Shown: positions 45,061 to 56,864 of the stretch, piece by piece
Layout: every line of letters starts with the position of its first letter
Numbering within the stretch: position 1 is the first letter of the stretch
NCBI GenBank assembly: GCA_002812745.2
Contig: NCSJ02000097.1
Location: forward strand, 62,001-126,000
Length of the DNA stretch: 64,000 nt
From: Scytalidium lignicola
Lineage: Eukaryota; Ascomycota; Leotiomycetes
Direction of reading: 5' to 3'
Position numbers and translations under genes: made by a program
The notes under the pieces: generated by a model
What the model was told of the DNA's origin: nothing
Databases searched by the model: none
Seen by the model: only the letters and a program-made list of their open reading frames with translations

Positions 45061-45754
45061 GATTGTGTGCTGGAAGCTCAACCGCGAGGCTGAGGATATG
45101 CGTCGAGTATAAGTCGCAGATGCAGCGGATTCAGTAGTGATGGTATTCAAACAAGGCGCAATTGCACTCCGAGAAGCAAATCCTCGAGGAGTTGAAATTG
45201 ATGTTCGCGACAAGCTATTTATGAGAGACCGAGAGAGACAAGTTAATGAGTGGTGTCTCAAATACAAGGGGAGAGATCTATTCATTCAGTACAACAGGCA
45301 AAAGATACCACTGCCGGTGGCCAACGGGCACAATGAGTGACTGAATGAATGGAAATAATAGAATGGTGGCCGCGAGCACATATGGCAATGTTACAATGTT
45401 GAAGAGGAGTCCGTGACTATTCAGAAGAAAAAGACGTTGCCTTGCACAAGATGCAGAAGAACCCTGCAGGGGAAGAGGCTTGGATTGCACTAGGTACGGG
45501 ATGCTACTTCCCCGTCGACGCTATTTCATCACCACGAAAGCTCCCCCTGTCCAGTGTCCACCACCAATGTTCTTCCACCCGCAAAAGCCCACTCCATCAT
45601 CTTCGTCGAAACATCCCCAGACACACTTAATATACGAGATGCCTCCCATAATCTGAAAGTTATCCATGAACTACGGGTCGTCAGTGAATACCCTATTATG
45701 TATCGCGGATCCCAGCTTACAGCACGGATATACATCTCCATATTAGCGACGTTG
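45061..45754. other. intergenic upstream of NMA111
   Basis: This stretch contains the in-frame upstream extension of NMA111 (45061-45285, minus). Beyond that it holds the 3' flank of the SANT-like gene. ORFs at 45278-45780 are shadows. Confidence 0.4.
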
Positions 45755-46276
45755 CTAGAGAAAGTCGTCGGCATCATCACCGGACTGTCCCGAAATGGCC
45801 ATATCCTCTTCTGGTGTTTCCTCCTTCTTGGGCTTTTTCTTTGGAGTGTTTGTTTTCTTCTTTGGAGTCTCTCCCTCAGCAGCTAGTTTGAGGATGTTAG
45901 CCGCTGCCTATACTGAGGGACTTCAGTGATCAGTTACCCTTATTGCTAGCTCTCTTGCGTGGAGTGGTAACAGCTGGTGCGCCATTGTCTCCATTTCCAG
46001 ATGCTGCAACCTCTGCCTTAATCTTCTGCCATGCAAGAGACAAGGCTTTTGGTGTGCGGCCAGGAAGTGAGATCTCCGTGAACTTGACGGAAGCCCTGTC
46101 GCCACCAAGTTGCTTGATGATCTGGAGAAGTAGAGAATACTATTGTAGACACGATGCAAGAAAAAGTCAGCATTAGGGCCTTTAATATGATGATATATTA
46201 AGGAACAGAGTGGTACTACCTTCTCGGCTTCAGTCCATTTCACCAGCTTGCCTTGGGCAGCCTCAGGATCCTCCAT
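45755..46276 (-). CDS. small SANT/Myb-like protein with Lys-rich tail
   Basis: The inferred exons are 46276-46220, 46139-45938 and 45882-45755, giving 128 aa in phases 0 and 1. The N-terminal ~60 residues read VKWTEAEKYSLLLQIIKQLG and VKFTEISLPGRTPKALSLAW, with Trp spacing and helix pattern resembling one SANT/Myb-like repeat. A basic linker (TTPRKRASNK) and a repeated Lys/Pro tail (TPKKKTNTPKKKPKKEE) follow, then an acidic end (GDDADDFL). A small nuclear, possibly chromatin-associated protein is inferred. Such short SANT-like proteins are frequent in filamentous ascomycetes and mostly uncharacterised. Exon 3 begins after the second candidate acceptor (CTAG at 45886-45883), since the earlier one leads to a stop at once. 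The previous intron's read-through ORF is a shadow. Confidence 0.7.
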
Positions 46277-48141
46277 GGTTTCTACTTTTCATCAGCGGCA
46301 TGCATCCCCCTGCCTTCTATAATCATCTTTCTCTATATCTCGCTCTAGACGCGTAAGAAATGTAGACATACCGATTGAGTTTGTTTGTTTTGCTATTTTT
46401 GCTAGACGAATATTCCTTAGCTGAGTTTGCCTGATGATAGACTCTTGAAGTTAGCAAGGGATCTCAGATCAATATTCAGAAAGTTCAAGGTCAACCTCAA
46501 TAAGATAATCTAAAAGTAGTTTTTCGTTTCTTTAGAACCCCAATGAAATAGCTCAGTTTGGAGATGTCTGTGCCTAATCCGAGGAGGTCCAGAAATGAAA
46601 AGGTGAGAAGATATTTCAGAAACCTAGAGCTGAGCTCTTAGGATATACCTCCGTGGGAAAATGAAAGAACATGTAAATGGAACTACATCATCATACCTAA
46701 GTGGGGAGTTTCTTTTTTGTCGTGTCGGTTTTGTCCTCTCTTTCGTAGAGTGAGAAGGAAATAAAATGGTGGTTGCGTTGGGAAATTTATCATGAACTAA
46801 ACTAACCAGTTCAAAAATTGCGGTTGCCTTGACGGCCTTGCTTGATACAAAGACATCTTTAGGTAGCTAGATCCTACGCATTCTTAACCTTTATACTAAC
46901 AGCAGAAGATGATTCTATGCTACGTTTCTACTTCAAGCTAGAAAACCATAGAAAAATTGAAAGCTACACTCATATAGTCATTTTCTTAGGAATCACAATT
47001 GATCTTGTCCATTCTAGCTACATTGTTCTAAGTTACTAGAAAGATCTATGTTCATTCACAGTACCGTCAGAGTAAAGCAGCTGCAGGAAATAACCTTATT
47101 AACAAAGTTAACGGCCAGAGTTAAAGAGATCATATTTGCCTTTGAGCTAGTCAATGACTACTCTTGCCTTTGCCTAGACAAAAGTCGTTAATAATATGCT
47201 CCTAATAGTTAAGCTTTACAATAAAGAGAGTATTAAAACAAGTAATCAAACTTCCACAATAGAAAGGAACAGTATTCCAGACAAAATACTATCGTTTGCT
47301 GCTAATAATAATCAAATATACCTACATCAATGGGCTGGTTCGATTCAATTTCCGCAAAATACATCCTGTGAAGTGTGATCTAACCTTCGAAGCTGGGATA
47401 TAAAGCATTTTTGGGTTCTGGGGGTTTTTTACAGAGATTTGGATATCTTGTATATCTTGACATCTATTTATGGATCTTACCTCACGTTTACTATAACCAA
47501 TAGTTTCCTTTCTGTGTTACAAGGCCATTTCTTACCTTTGGAGGGTTTTTCTACCATAAGTTCGGAATGCTTTGGATTCGATGTAAGTGGAATAGCGAGA
47601 GGCTTTTAATTCCTCACATCTAACCGACTACCCAACTTAATTTCACTCACACTGGAAGGAATAGCGATCATACGTTTTAGCGATCTTTCATTCATTTGCC
47701 TCACCATCTCTCTTGATGAAGAAGGATGCTCGCTCAAATGCCCTGTCAAATCAAAAGTATTGACATATACCTCCATACCAAGACCAAAGTTCATGATAAT
47801 CGTCGCAGAACAGATCCAACCCACCCGTTCATCCCAATTGACCACATCCATATAACGCTCATTTACCGTAACGCAGTTGGTAATGCAATTGAACCCCGCC
47901 GCCGCCCCTCTATGAGGAATAAAGTCAGAAAAGAAGTAAAATAGTAGAAAGACAACTAAAAGAAGGAAAAAAGTAAAGCTCGCNAAAAAAGTAGAATGGA
48001 AATATGGGGTATGATGAATAATCAAACAACGGGCTGCATATCCAGCCAAAGTCAGCTTCAAGGTATAGTTCTAATATCAACCAGAGCGCAGATGTAAGTA
48101 AAGAGTACAACAAAGAACTCCGAAGATTGTAATAAAAGAAC
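46277..48141. other. 1.9-kb AT-rich gap
   Basis: No gene is clear. The minus-strand ORF 47606-48061 crosses an N at 47984. If that N is spurious, as elsewhere, the two halves are not in one frame. Its downstream half (about 47606-47905) has a balanced, protein-like composition and is preceded by a branch/acceptor-like CTGAC...CATAG. It could be a terminal exon of an unrecognised gene or chance. Confidence 0.3.
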
Positions 48142-51100
48142 TCAGTTGGCGGTCTTGCCAAGTCCTAGACTCTTCGCTTTAAGTTGCACGCCTTGAAAAT
48201 CTCTCAATGCGACCTCGTGGACCTGCGTCGCTTCAAACCACTTAGTCCTCAAATTCTGGTCTTCGTGTAGTCCCTCAAGGTATGAATTCAATAGCCCGTC
48301 TGTCATATTTTCCACGAAATCATTGCTAAATTGTACCGTCTGCTTCTTCCTCGCGACGAAATGTAGTACCAAGCGTGAATTGAAAAGCCCCCATTGAGTC
48401 ATATAGGTTTTGAATTCAGCTATGTAGTCTGCATAACTCGCTTGTGTGAGGGTTGACGGTGTCAGTGGTGCCATAGGAATGAATGATTCTGTGGTAGGGA
48501 GGATAAGAGAGGCACGAGACTCGAAAGGAAGGGAGGCGAAGAGGTCATCAAAGGAGTTGAGGCCACTTGAAGCTGGTTGCTTAATTGGCTCGGTTTGTTT
48601 GAGGGAGTCGAGGTTTATGCTTCCGCCATTGCCGTTCGCAGTTGGCGGGGCTGAGCCTCGTTTCGCGCGTTTAGAGTCTTCAGAATGAGGTGTCAGATTT
48701 GGGGTAGTGTTCAGTGACGGTGGACGATGAGAGGGTGTCTTTTTAATGGTTGGGGTTACAGGCACGTCGGGAGTAGCGGGAACTGGTGACTTAACAGCAG
48801 GTGGTGAATCAATATCCATCGCATCTGGACTACCAGCATCCATTGAAGCACCATTTTTGGTCCCGTTCTTAGAGGCTGAAGCTGGCTTTGTTGCATTTCG
48901 TCCCATGAAAAGAGGGGGAGCATCAGAACTATCCTCGTCATCGTCATCATCAACAACAGCTGAGGTTGATCGTGGAGCTCTTGGCTTCCTTCCCGTGCTA
49001 CGCGCAGCTCTAGGTTTAGCAGGTGGCGGTGGTATAAAAGTCGGAGGCTTGAAATATTGTGCCCAATTCTGGGTTTGGGGGTCTTGTGATGGTGGAGGAT
49101 CGGTGGAAGCTTCTGGCATCTCTCTCTGGGACTGAACCTTTGCTTCTCCAGGCCGGGGTTTAGGTGGTGACCGTCCTCTAGACTTCGGACCGGGTCGACC
49201 TTTCACATTTTCAGCTCGCTGTTCCGGGGTAAAGAAATCGGCATCATCGAATTTTCCGTCCCAGTCTTTAGGAGAGAATGTTCTGCCGATGTTCTCAGCA
49301 CTAGTGCTCGTGGGCTTCTTATCTTGGGGTTTAGAAGTTGAGAAAATATCGTCATCAAGGTTGAAGTCGAAGCTAGGATGGCCACGCACATTAGCATTTA
49401 AGCGTGAATAAACAAGAGGTTGCCAAGGATGAATATCTGAATCTGCCCAATAGGAGAGACTATCACTTGATTGTTTCTCTATCTTTTGCTTCTTGGTGGA
49501 ACTCTCCATCTGAATGTGTTTGTTCAAGAGAACTATAGCATCGTCATTTTCACTTGAAGTATTCTGGATGCGTCCATTTTTCTGATATTGGTATGGGAGC
49601 CTCGTCGGGGTTACTTCTGATGTAAGGCTTTGATGCTGACGGGCACGCTTTGGGATATCTGACTTTGATTTTGAGATAATCTGATCAACAATTGAACGTT
49701 GGACAGTTTCAAAAGCATTGAGTGAATTATCTGTACCGCCGCTAGGAGGTGTAAAAGGCAATCCACTATCTTCGGGCAAAAAGGTGTTCTGCCACTTAGT
49801 GGGAGGTTCTCTCATATTGTATGGTTCGTTGAACAAATTTCTCCTTGATCTGAAGTAATTATCTTTCGCTGACATAGATTCCAACACTGTTGGAAGCTTT
49901 GGAGAACTGGCACGTCGTCTATTTTTAGATAGATCTTGCTTCAGATCCTTAAAAGAATTTTGAAAATCATGTTGGCTATGGGACAAATTTTGGAAGAGAT
50001 TGTGAGATGTTGCATACATTCGAGCGCCTTCATCGTCCTTTGAGCTTGTAGGGCCGGCTTCTGTAGTGGAATGATTTAGCATTGAGTCCATAGGTATTGG
50101 CAAGTGCCACATATAAAATCATAGCAAAGATAAGGGAAACTTACTAGGTGTCCCTCCTAGAGGTATATTTGGTACGGGCTGATTTGGTTTGGCGGCTGTA
50201 GCTTTTCTCGCCTCAGCAAACAGAACTTTCTCACGATTTTCCTCGAAGGTTGGAGGCTTATACGTTGGTTTATTACGTGGCATGTAATCAGAATCAGAGC
50301 TATCAGGGTCAGTTGCCATCCCACGCCGTGCTTGTTGCCTGGACTGTCCTGTTGCAGTCGGGCGAGCAGTGCCATTACGATTCTTCGAACCTAAATTGGG
50401 ATCCGATGAAGTTCTAGGTACATCAGCAGCAGATGAAGATGGTCGTGCAGTAGGAAAGGGAGTTGGTGGCTCGCGAGTACTTTTAGACCTCGTCAGGTCC
50501 GGAATATCGAAAGGATTTGTCTTCTCTCCTCCATGTGTTGCATAAGGTGTACTGAGGCGAGGCTCACATGGATTATCAGTCTGTTCCCTAAACTGCTTGA
50601 GGGGGTCAGCCATAGGTTTAGATGCCCGTGGACTTTGCTGAGCCGAGAAATCATTTGGTGTTGATGTCGGAGGAGGATTAGATCGACGGGTGAAGTATGC
50701 CGATGTGTTGGCAGCAGGTGGCTCATCTCCTTCCGGATCACTAGGCATAAAGCCAGTCCTCTTTGCCGCACCAGTACTCCGACTTCTTCGAGGAGTGCTT
50801 CCTCGTGAACCTGGAGCTTCTCCAAAATAATCAAATGGGTCTCGGTCTCTTGGTGGTACGGAATACTTTCTATATCCACCATCGTCCGGCCCGTACTTAG
50901 AAGACGTGTAGTCCGTAGATTGCTGGTATTGACGACTAGCACGGTCTGCTCTTCTAGTGCCAAAAGCCTGTGCTGCAGTTGGACCTTGATTCGGAACACC
51001 CTGCCAGCCTTGAGATGTGTTAGGCTTCTGAGACGACTTCATATTCTCCCAGGCAGTATACATATTCGTCCTAGCCTGTGCACCCTCTTGCGTGGGATTA

Positions 51101-51590
51101 TACGTTGATGGCTTTGGCGGTTCAAAATTTTTGTATTTCTGGGCTCCATGAGAAGGTGGAGGAGCTCCCGACTTGCGGGCTGTGGGAGGTTTTGGAGGAG
51201 GTGGCCATTGTGAACCAGAAGTGGCATAGGGATTGCCTCGTGCATGTGAAGCATACCCACTAGACGCAAATGACTTCGATCTCGACCGCGCCGCATCGTA
51301 TCTCGCTCGCTCATGAAGATCGGTCAGGACTTCGTGTGCCGATTGTATCCTTTGGAATTTAGTTGTAACTTCAGCTTCCCTTCCAGGGTTCCGATCAGGG
51401 TGCCATATGAGAGCTAGGGAGGTGGTTTGCGTTAGTACTGTTACGTGGTGGTATCTCCTGCTCTGAAAATAGCCACGCATGGACATGACTTACCAAGCTT
51501 CTTGAATTGTTTCTTTATCTCATTTGTATCTGCTGAAGGTGGTAAATCGAGATCACCGTAGTAATCACGACTGAGATCGGCCTTCACCAT
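48142..51590 (-). CDS. large J-domain (DnaJ-type) protein
   Basis: The inferred exons are 51590-51494, 51413-50145 and 50060-48142, giving 1094 aa with both junctions in phase 1. The N-terminus is a J-domain: DYYGDLDLPPSADTNEIKKQ, FKKL spliced to ALIWHPDRNPG with the HPD motif, then FQRIQSAHEVLTD and ARYDAARS. Hsp70 partnering is therefore expected. About 850 disordered, Pro/Ser/Lys-rich residues follow, with no Gly/Phe or zinc-finger region, so it is a class III/C J-protein. The C-terminal ~140 residues form an ordered, probably helical block, starting LNSFDDLFASLPFESRASL and ending QGVQLKAKSLGLGKTAN. This layout occurs in filamentous ascomycetes; client and location are unknown. The second intron (84 nt) was chosen because its acceptor at CTACAG keeps phase. 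Confidence 0.85.
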
Positions 51591-52668
51591 TGCGAAGGTT
51601 GACTGATACAATCAAACGATGCACAACCACGTTGTCGGAAGTTCTATAAAATCGTAGGGGCAACATGAAACGCGCGCAGAAATAATGCGAGGGACGGCGA
51701 CGGGTCGATGTATTCCTAGGTGAGGCTGGGTAAAAAGTGAAGTTCTAAGTGGGATGCAGAAGGTTTGATCAGAGCTCGCCCGAACAAAATAACAAATGTT
51801 TCTGTTTCCTTGAGAAGCTACTTGGCAAAGCAAGCGCGGGTGCGCCCTCTCCAAGAATATGTCTGGACAGCAGAGCAAAGAAGGTTGTGGTCGAAAGAAA
51901 GGTAGCGAAGCGTGCGAGTTGGTAGTGTTTTGGTGGGTAGTGGTTGACGTGCCAGGCTACGCGAATTCCCCCAAAATCTGGAGCTTCGGGGCTCGAGATG
52001 GCGCTAGTTAGCGCGGTCACAGGCACGCGGCGTCAAGAGCGTGAAATGACGTCAATGTCGAGATCATGGCTTTTCTTGGACTTGACTCTGGCAGTTCTCG
52101 ACTATTGTTGTAATACAGAGAGGAGAGCGAGAGCAAGGAGACAAGACAGCAGCAGCAGATCTCTCGGTCTGACATGGACTTTCCTCGTGAGGAAGCTGCG
52201 TGTGTTGTCATAGCAGACGCTGTGCCAATCGGCGCGGATCAGGTGCAAGCAACGGCTCGCCTCGCATCCTTCAGGGCTGCAGAGGGGCGCTGCAAGTCAT
52301 TGGTACAGTAAGATTGCCCTGGGCTCCACCGCAATAAGCGTCCGAGGTTCTGCTCTCCTTGTACCTATCGTACTTCCCTCTCCTCTTCTCCATACTGTAT
52401 CAAGTAAGACATTGGTTATCGTCACTAGGAAAACTACATTATCAACTCTCAGACTTGGTACTGCGGTCATATCTATTATTTATATTACCAACAGATGAGC
52501 GCGCGACCCTTTTGGTCGGCCTAAGAATACCCCGCAGCCCAGCGGTAATGCCCAAAAATATCAATCCATGTCCTTTTAACTCCTGATTCCCACCTTATGC
52601 GCCAATTTATGTCTCCCTATACGGCTACTGAAGATCCATGCCAATGCTTTCCCAAACTATCAAGCTAC
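51591..52668. other. intergenic, J-protein promoter and INCENP 3' end
   Basis: This 1.1-kb stretch has no gene. CCAAT occurs near 52218 and TACAGTA near 52307. Overlapping minus-strand ORFs at 51612-52026 have no motif. Confidence 0.4.
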
Positions 52669-55600
52669 TCAAATCATTGTATCATACGTCCATCCGCCCT
52701 GTCTCCTTAGTCGGTCGCGAGCCTCCAGATCCTTCTTCACTTCATCCTCCGTCAGACGGTCTTGCCCACTCCAGTTGGCACTAGATGTCCGCGCCCTAAA
52801 CTTGTGCCATCGGTCCTTGCTCTTGCTAAACACCTCTTCCATGTTCAAAGGACCCGGCCGTCCAAACACTTCCGCGGGGTCAATACTCTCCTGCTTGACG
52901 AGCTGCTTTCGAAGATCCGGAGAGTGGGTCCAACCAAGAGCCACGAAGTCGTTCCCAGCATCAGAATCCTCGTCCTCAGAATCGGTACAAATTTCAGGCA
53001 AATCAATGCTATCCCCATTCTGATAGCGTGGTGATGACCGTGTGGTTGATTTCGTTGTTGACTTCCCTCCATTAGGCACCCCGACAGGACGAGCGGGAGT
53101 CTTATGTGCTGCATTTGCCGCTTGGCTGGAGCTTGATGCAAACGGTATAGGAGCTTTCGATACTTGAGCCATGTCCATAGGGTGAGTAGGTTTGGACTGG
53201 TTGATATTGTGTTGAGATATTAAGGTAGATCTCTGTAAGGTACCCTGAGGGGCGTTGACGTAACCTGTTGGGAAGAGGGATTTGGTTGGCGCATCCTGTA
53301 CCTTTGGACGGACACCAGATTGTCTAATAGGCGGTGCCATCATCTTCGGCTGAGCGTTCGACATTTCCACGTCATCTTCAACACCATCGTTTGTCCTGCG
53401 GCGCTTGGTATGAGCTTCGTTGTGCTGATACGATGGACCAGATCGCTGGGGAGGACGAGAAGCATGCTCATCAACTGAATCATGTTGAAGGGGTCGCTTA
53501 GGAGGAGCCTTCGTTGTATTATGTAACCCCCCATTAACGGATCTCCCTAAATCATCTTGAGATCGTTGCGCACCAGGAGTCACGGAAGGTGCCTTTGATT
53601 GGTTCATCTCACCGCGCTGGGCCGGTATAGAAGCGGCAGCCTTCTCTTGAGCTGTAGCCTGAGAAGATTCGCCTAATTGGTGTCGCATAGCTGGCGGAGG
53701 AGCACCGGTCTGCTTTGCTTTTTCCATCTCGAGTCTTCTCTTCTCTATTGCCTGGCGTGAAGCAGTCTCTTTCCCCTTCGTCATTCCGGGCACACTGGCC
53801 CCCTGCTCTCGTTCGCGCTGGCGTTCAGCTTCCCGGCGGCGCTGCTGCTGTTCCTGCTGACGTCGCTCTTCCTCTTTTAAAGCAGCACGCTGTCGCTCAA
53901 CCTCCTGCTTTGCCTCACGCTTCCGCTGAGCTGCTAACTCGTCCTATGAAAATATTAATAATATGAAATGGGATTTAGGCCAGAGACACATACCTGCTCC
54001 TTTTTCCTCGCCGCAGCTTCCAATGCTTTAGTGGCAGATGACTTAAAACTGTTATTTGATGCCTTACTCTGGACAGAGCCAGTACTCGCCTTGCCTCTTA
54101 GAGAATTTTGCGTTTNGGGGGGGGGCTGTAGCTGGAGCAGACAGTGTCTCCTGTAGCGATGCCGCAAGTGCTGTGGTAGATGGGTGATATTGGTGGCCGC
54201 GTTGAGAACCGGTATCTACTCTGATGACGGTTGGTGGTTTGGCCCTCGAGGGCTGTTCTTTTCCCGGCCTCAAAGGTCGTTTTATCCCTGGTCTGTTGGC
54301 TTGCGCTGCTGACTTTGGTCGCGGGATGGCTGGAGGTGGCATTGACGACGAATCAGTCATTGCCACATCTTTACCTAGTGGCTCTTGAGAACTAGAAACA
54401 GACGCAGCGACTCCCTCTTCCTCTAATTGAGCTTTTGTTTTACGAGGACTGCCCCGGGTTGCTCGGGGGACTTCTGCCTGGCTTTCTTTCGCTAGTCTTT
54501 CCTGCTCTTTACGGGCTTGAACCTGCTTCTGCATTGCTGCAACCCGCTCCTGCTCAAGATAATATACTCGGGCTTCTTCTTTTACCTTCTGGCGAGCTTT
54601 TTCTAGTTGATCTACCATTTTCTGAGCTTCTCTTGCCTCCTCTTCTTTTCGTCGCTCTTCTTTTTCTATAGAAGCACGTGTTCTGCGCACGCTTGCCTTC
54701 TCTGGGCTACTAGCATCACTTTGATCCTGGGCCTTCAACCGAGCGTCGAGATTAGGATAAAGAGATTCATTGGATGTCTCAGTCTGAAGAACATCCTCTA
54801 GAGATGGCCCAGCATTTACGCCAAATATTGTAGATGACGGTGAGAGAGCTGCACTTTTTGCATCTGCACTGATAGCAGCGCTACTAGCGAATAAGCCTCT
54901 TGAAGTTTTCAAGATAGAGGAAAATTTATCCTTTGCTGCCTTGAGTGGACTTCCTTTGTAGCTCCGTGGAGGTGATTTAGGAGGAGTCGTAGAGATGGCA
55001 TCCTCCGTAGCGTTCGAAGGCTCAGGGTTAGAAACAGACACGGCCTTTTTGTGGCCTAGAGTAGTTGCATCATCCATTCTCCCCGGAGACCGAAGTACAG
55101 AGGTTGACGCAGACTTAGCATGACCCAGCGTGTTGGGAATCTGTTCGGGGGGGATTAGGTCACGAAGGGGAGATCGTAGTCTAGTATCTTCACTGCGCTT
55201 TGGAAGGCTAAATTCAACGGGCTCAATATTGTTCTTTCCCCCCAATTTTCCTACGGTATTCGCCGGATGGCTTTTCGTTAGGTGTGAGCGTGGACTGAAA
55301 ATGGATCGTTCAACTGGTGCTGCTGTTGGGGGGGCGATCCAGCTATCTTCATCTTCTGGAAAGGCTCCTGGGGCAAGTGGAGTAGGGCCTCTATCTTTAC
55401 GTTGAGGAGACGCTCCTTGTCGTGCTTCCCATCCAAGGAGCACATTATTTGGTTGATTAACAAAAGATGGAACGACTCCTGTTGCTGCAATATTTTTAGG
55501 GACTGGTCGAGCAGCAGCTTGAGATTGACCAAGCATACTAATTTGATCCTGTAAACGTTGCGTGGAGGTCTTGTTATGCAGCTGCGTCGCTGCAGAATCC

Positions 55601-56864
55601 ACTTCTTTTCGTATAGCCTGTCCGCGATTCTCCATATCGATATCCATTTTATCTTGGTCATTCCCCGGCAAATCTCCCTTCACATTCCCAAGACTCTTGC
55701 CACCAGTCTGTCGTGGATAATAACTAGTCCTTGTCTGGTCTAACTGACTAGTTCTCGATGTTCGGTTCCCAATGCTTTTCTTCGTGGTAAGAGGTTCTCG
55801 CGCGGGTAATGAAGCGAAGTTCAAACTACTTTTGCGCACAATAGGTCTGACAGGACTTGAACCATCCGATGGTGAATGTATATCATCGCTCTGCTCTTCA
55901 TCGAGATTTGCAGCTTGGTCCGATTTAGTCTGCGCTGGTTTTGCTGGTGATTCAGTAGAAACGGCCGGTGCTAGTGGGGAATCCCTTTGTGGTAATTGCT
56001 TCTTGATACTAGCAGGAATCAATGATTCGGTAGTTGGTGCCACGATTGGCTCGATTTGAACTGTTTGTTCTGGGTTCTGAGTCTCTATCACCGGCTCTTC
56101 CGCTACAGTTCGCGTCTGATCCTCCCTAGCAGACAGGAATGAGCCTTCCGTGGTTCGCCGCTCCTCGGAATCCCGACTTGTAGATTGTTCTGGCAGATTT
56201 GGTTCTGGTAAATCCAAAGGTTCATCAAACTGGGTTTCTGATCCGTATTCACTTGGCTCGTTTAACTGGGTCGCGTCATCTACCTGACTTCCGTGATAAC
56301 CTGAATCCACTGCGCTAATAATAGGCTTAAATTTAGTGTGCTTCTTCGTTACTGGAGAAGTAGTCATAGACTGCTCTTCTACTTCGACTGGCTTATCTTC
56401 TGCTACTTTGAAAGTTGGAGCGGGTCGTTCGAAGTTGAGCTGATGGAATGGGTTTGGACGCGCTCTAGGCGTTGCCGAAAACACATCCGACAATGGCTAC
56501 ATAATGTCAGTACGGGTCAGTTTCTCATGCTTTGAGCTAACTTACAGGACGAGCTTCCAAAAGATTCGGTTTCCTAGCAGTTCGAGGCGTTTTTCCCTTC
56601 CATTTTCCTGGAGTCTTAAAAATTTGGACAACATTACTAGATATCTAACATTAGCTCAATCCGCTTAGAATGAAAATATACGTACATCTGATTCTCGCTG
56701 AATATCTCCGCCATATGCTCATTCAGCCAGTCCAACTCATTTCGGACAGAGAACGTGAATTCCTCGGCCTCTGCATCTGCAATCTGAAAGGCAGATGAAC
56801 GTTCTTCGGATATCCATCCTGCTGATCCAACCTGCACACGTGGATTTCCACGCACTGAAGCCAT
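52669..56864 (-). CDS. INCENP/Sli15-like inner centromere protein
   Basis: INCENP scaffolds the chromosomal passenger complex and activates Aurora kinase through its C-terminal IN-box. The inferred exons are 56864-56686, 56636-56546, 56496-53994 and 53943-52669, giving 1348 aa. The N-terminus reads FTFSVRNELDWLNEHMAEIF, spliced to VVQIFKTPGKWKGKTPRTAR and PPLSDVFSATPRARPNPF, as in fungal INCENPs. A long disordered region and a charged single-helix-like coiled segment (RKREAKQEVERQRAALKEEE) follow. The C-terminal IN-box runs from LPEICTDSEDEDSDAGNDFV through FRARTSSANWSGQDRLTEDE. The conserved TSSANWSG is the motif whose serines Aurora phosphorylates. Exon 3 holds an N (54116) at a G/C run; skipping it gives 2502 nt and restores the frame (TAPPQTQNSLRGK). 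A CACGTGATTGG element lies about 245 bp upstream. Confidence 0.93.
54116..54116. other. spurious N in INCENP coding exon
   Basis: The N sits before a 9-G run (plus strand). If counted, the frame ends in a stop within 20 codons. If ignored, exon 3 is an exact multiple of three and joins exon 4 in phase. Confidence 0.85.

Noticed and set aside
45923..46276. 117-aa minus-strand ORF starting at the SANT-like gene start
   Set aside because: It is read-through of the first intron in another frame; splicing gives the conserved WTEAEK-YSLLLQIIKQL continuation.
48746..49135. 129-aa plus-strand ORF
   Set aside because: It is an antisense shadow inside the J-domain protein gene with low-complexity composition.
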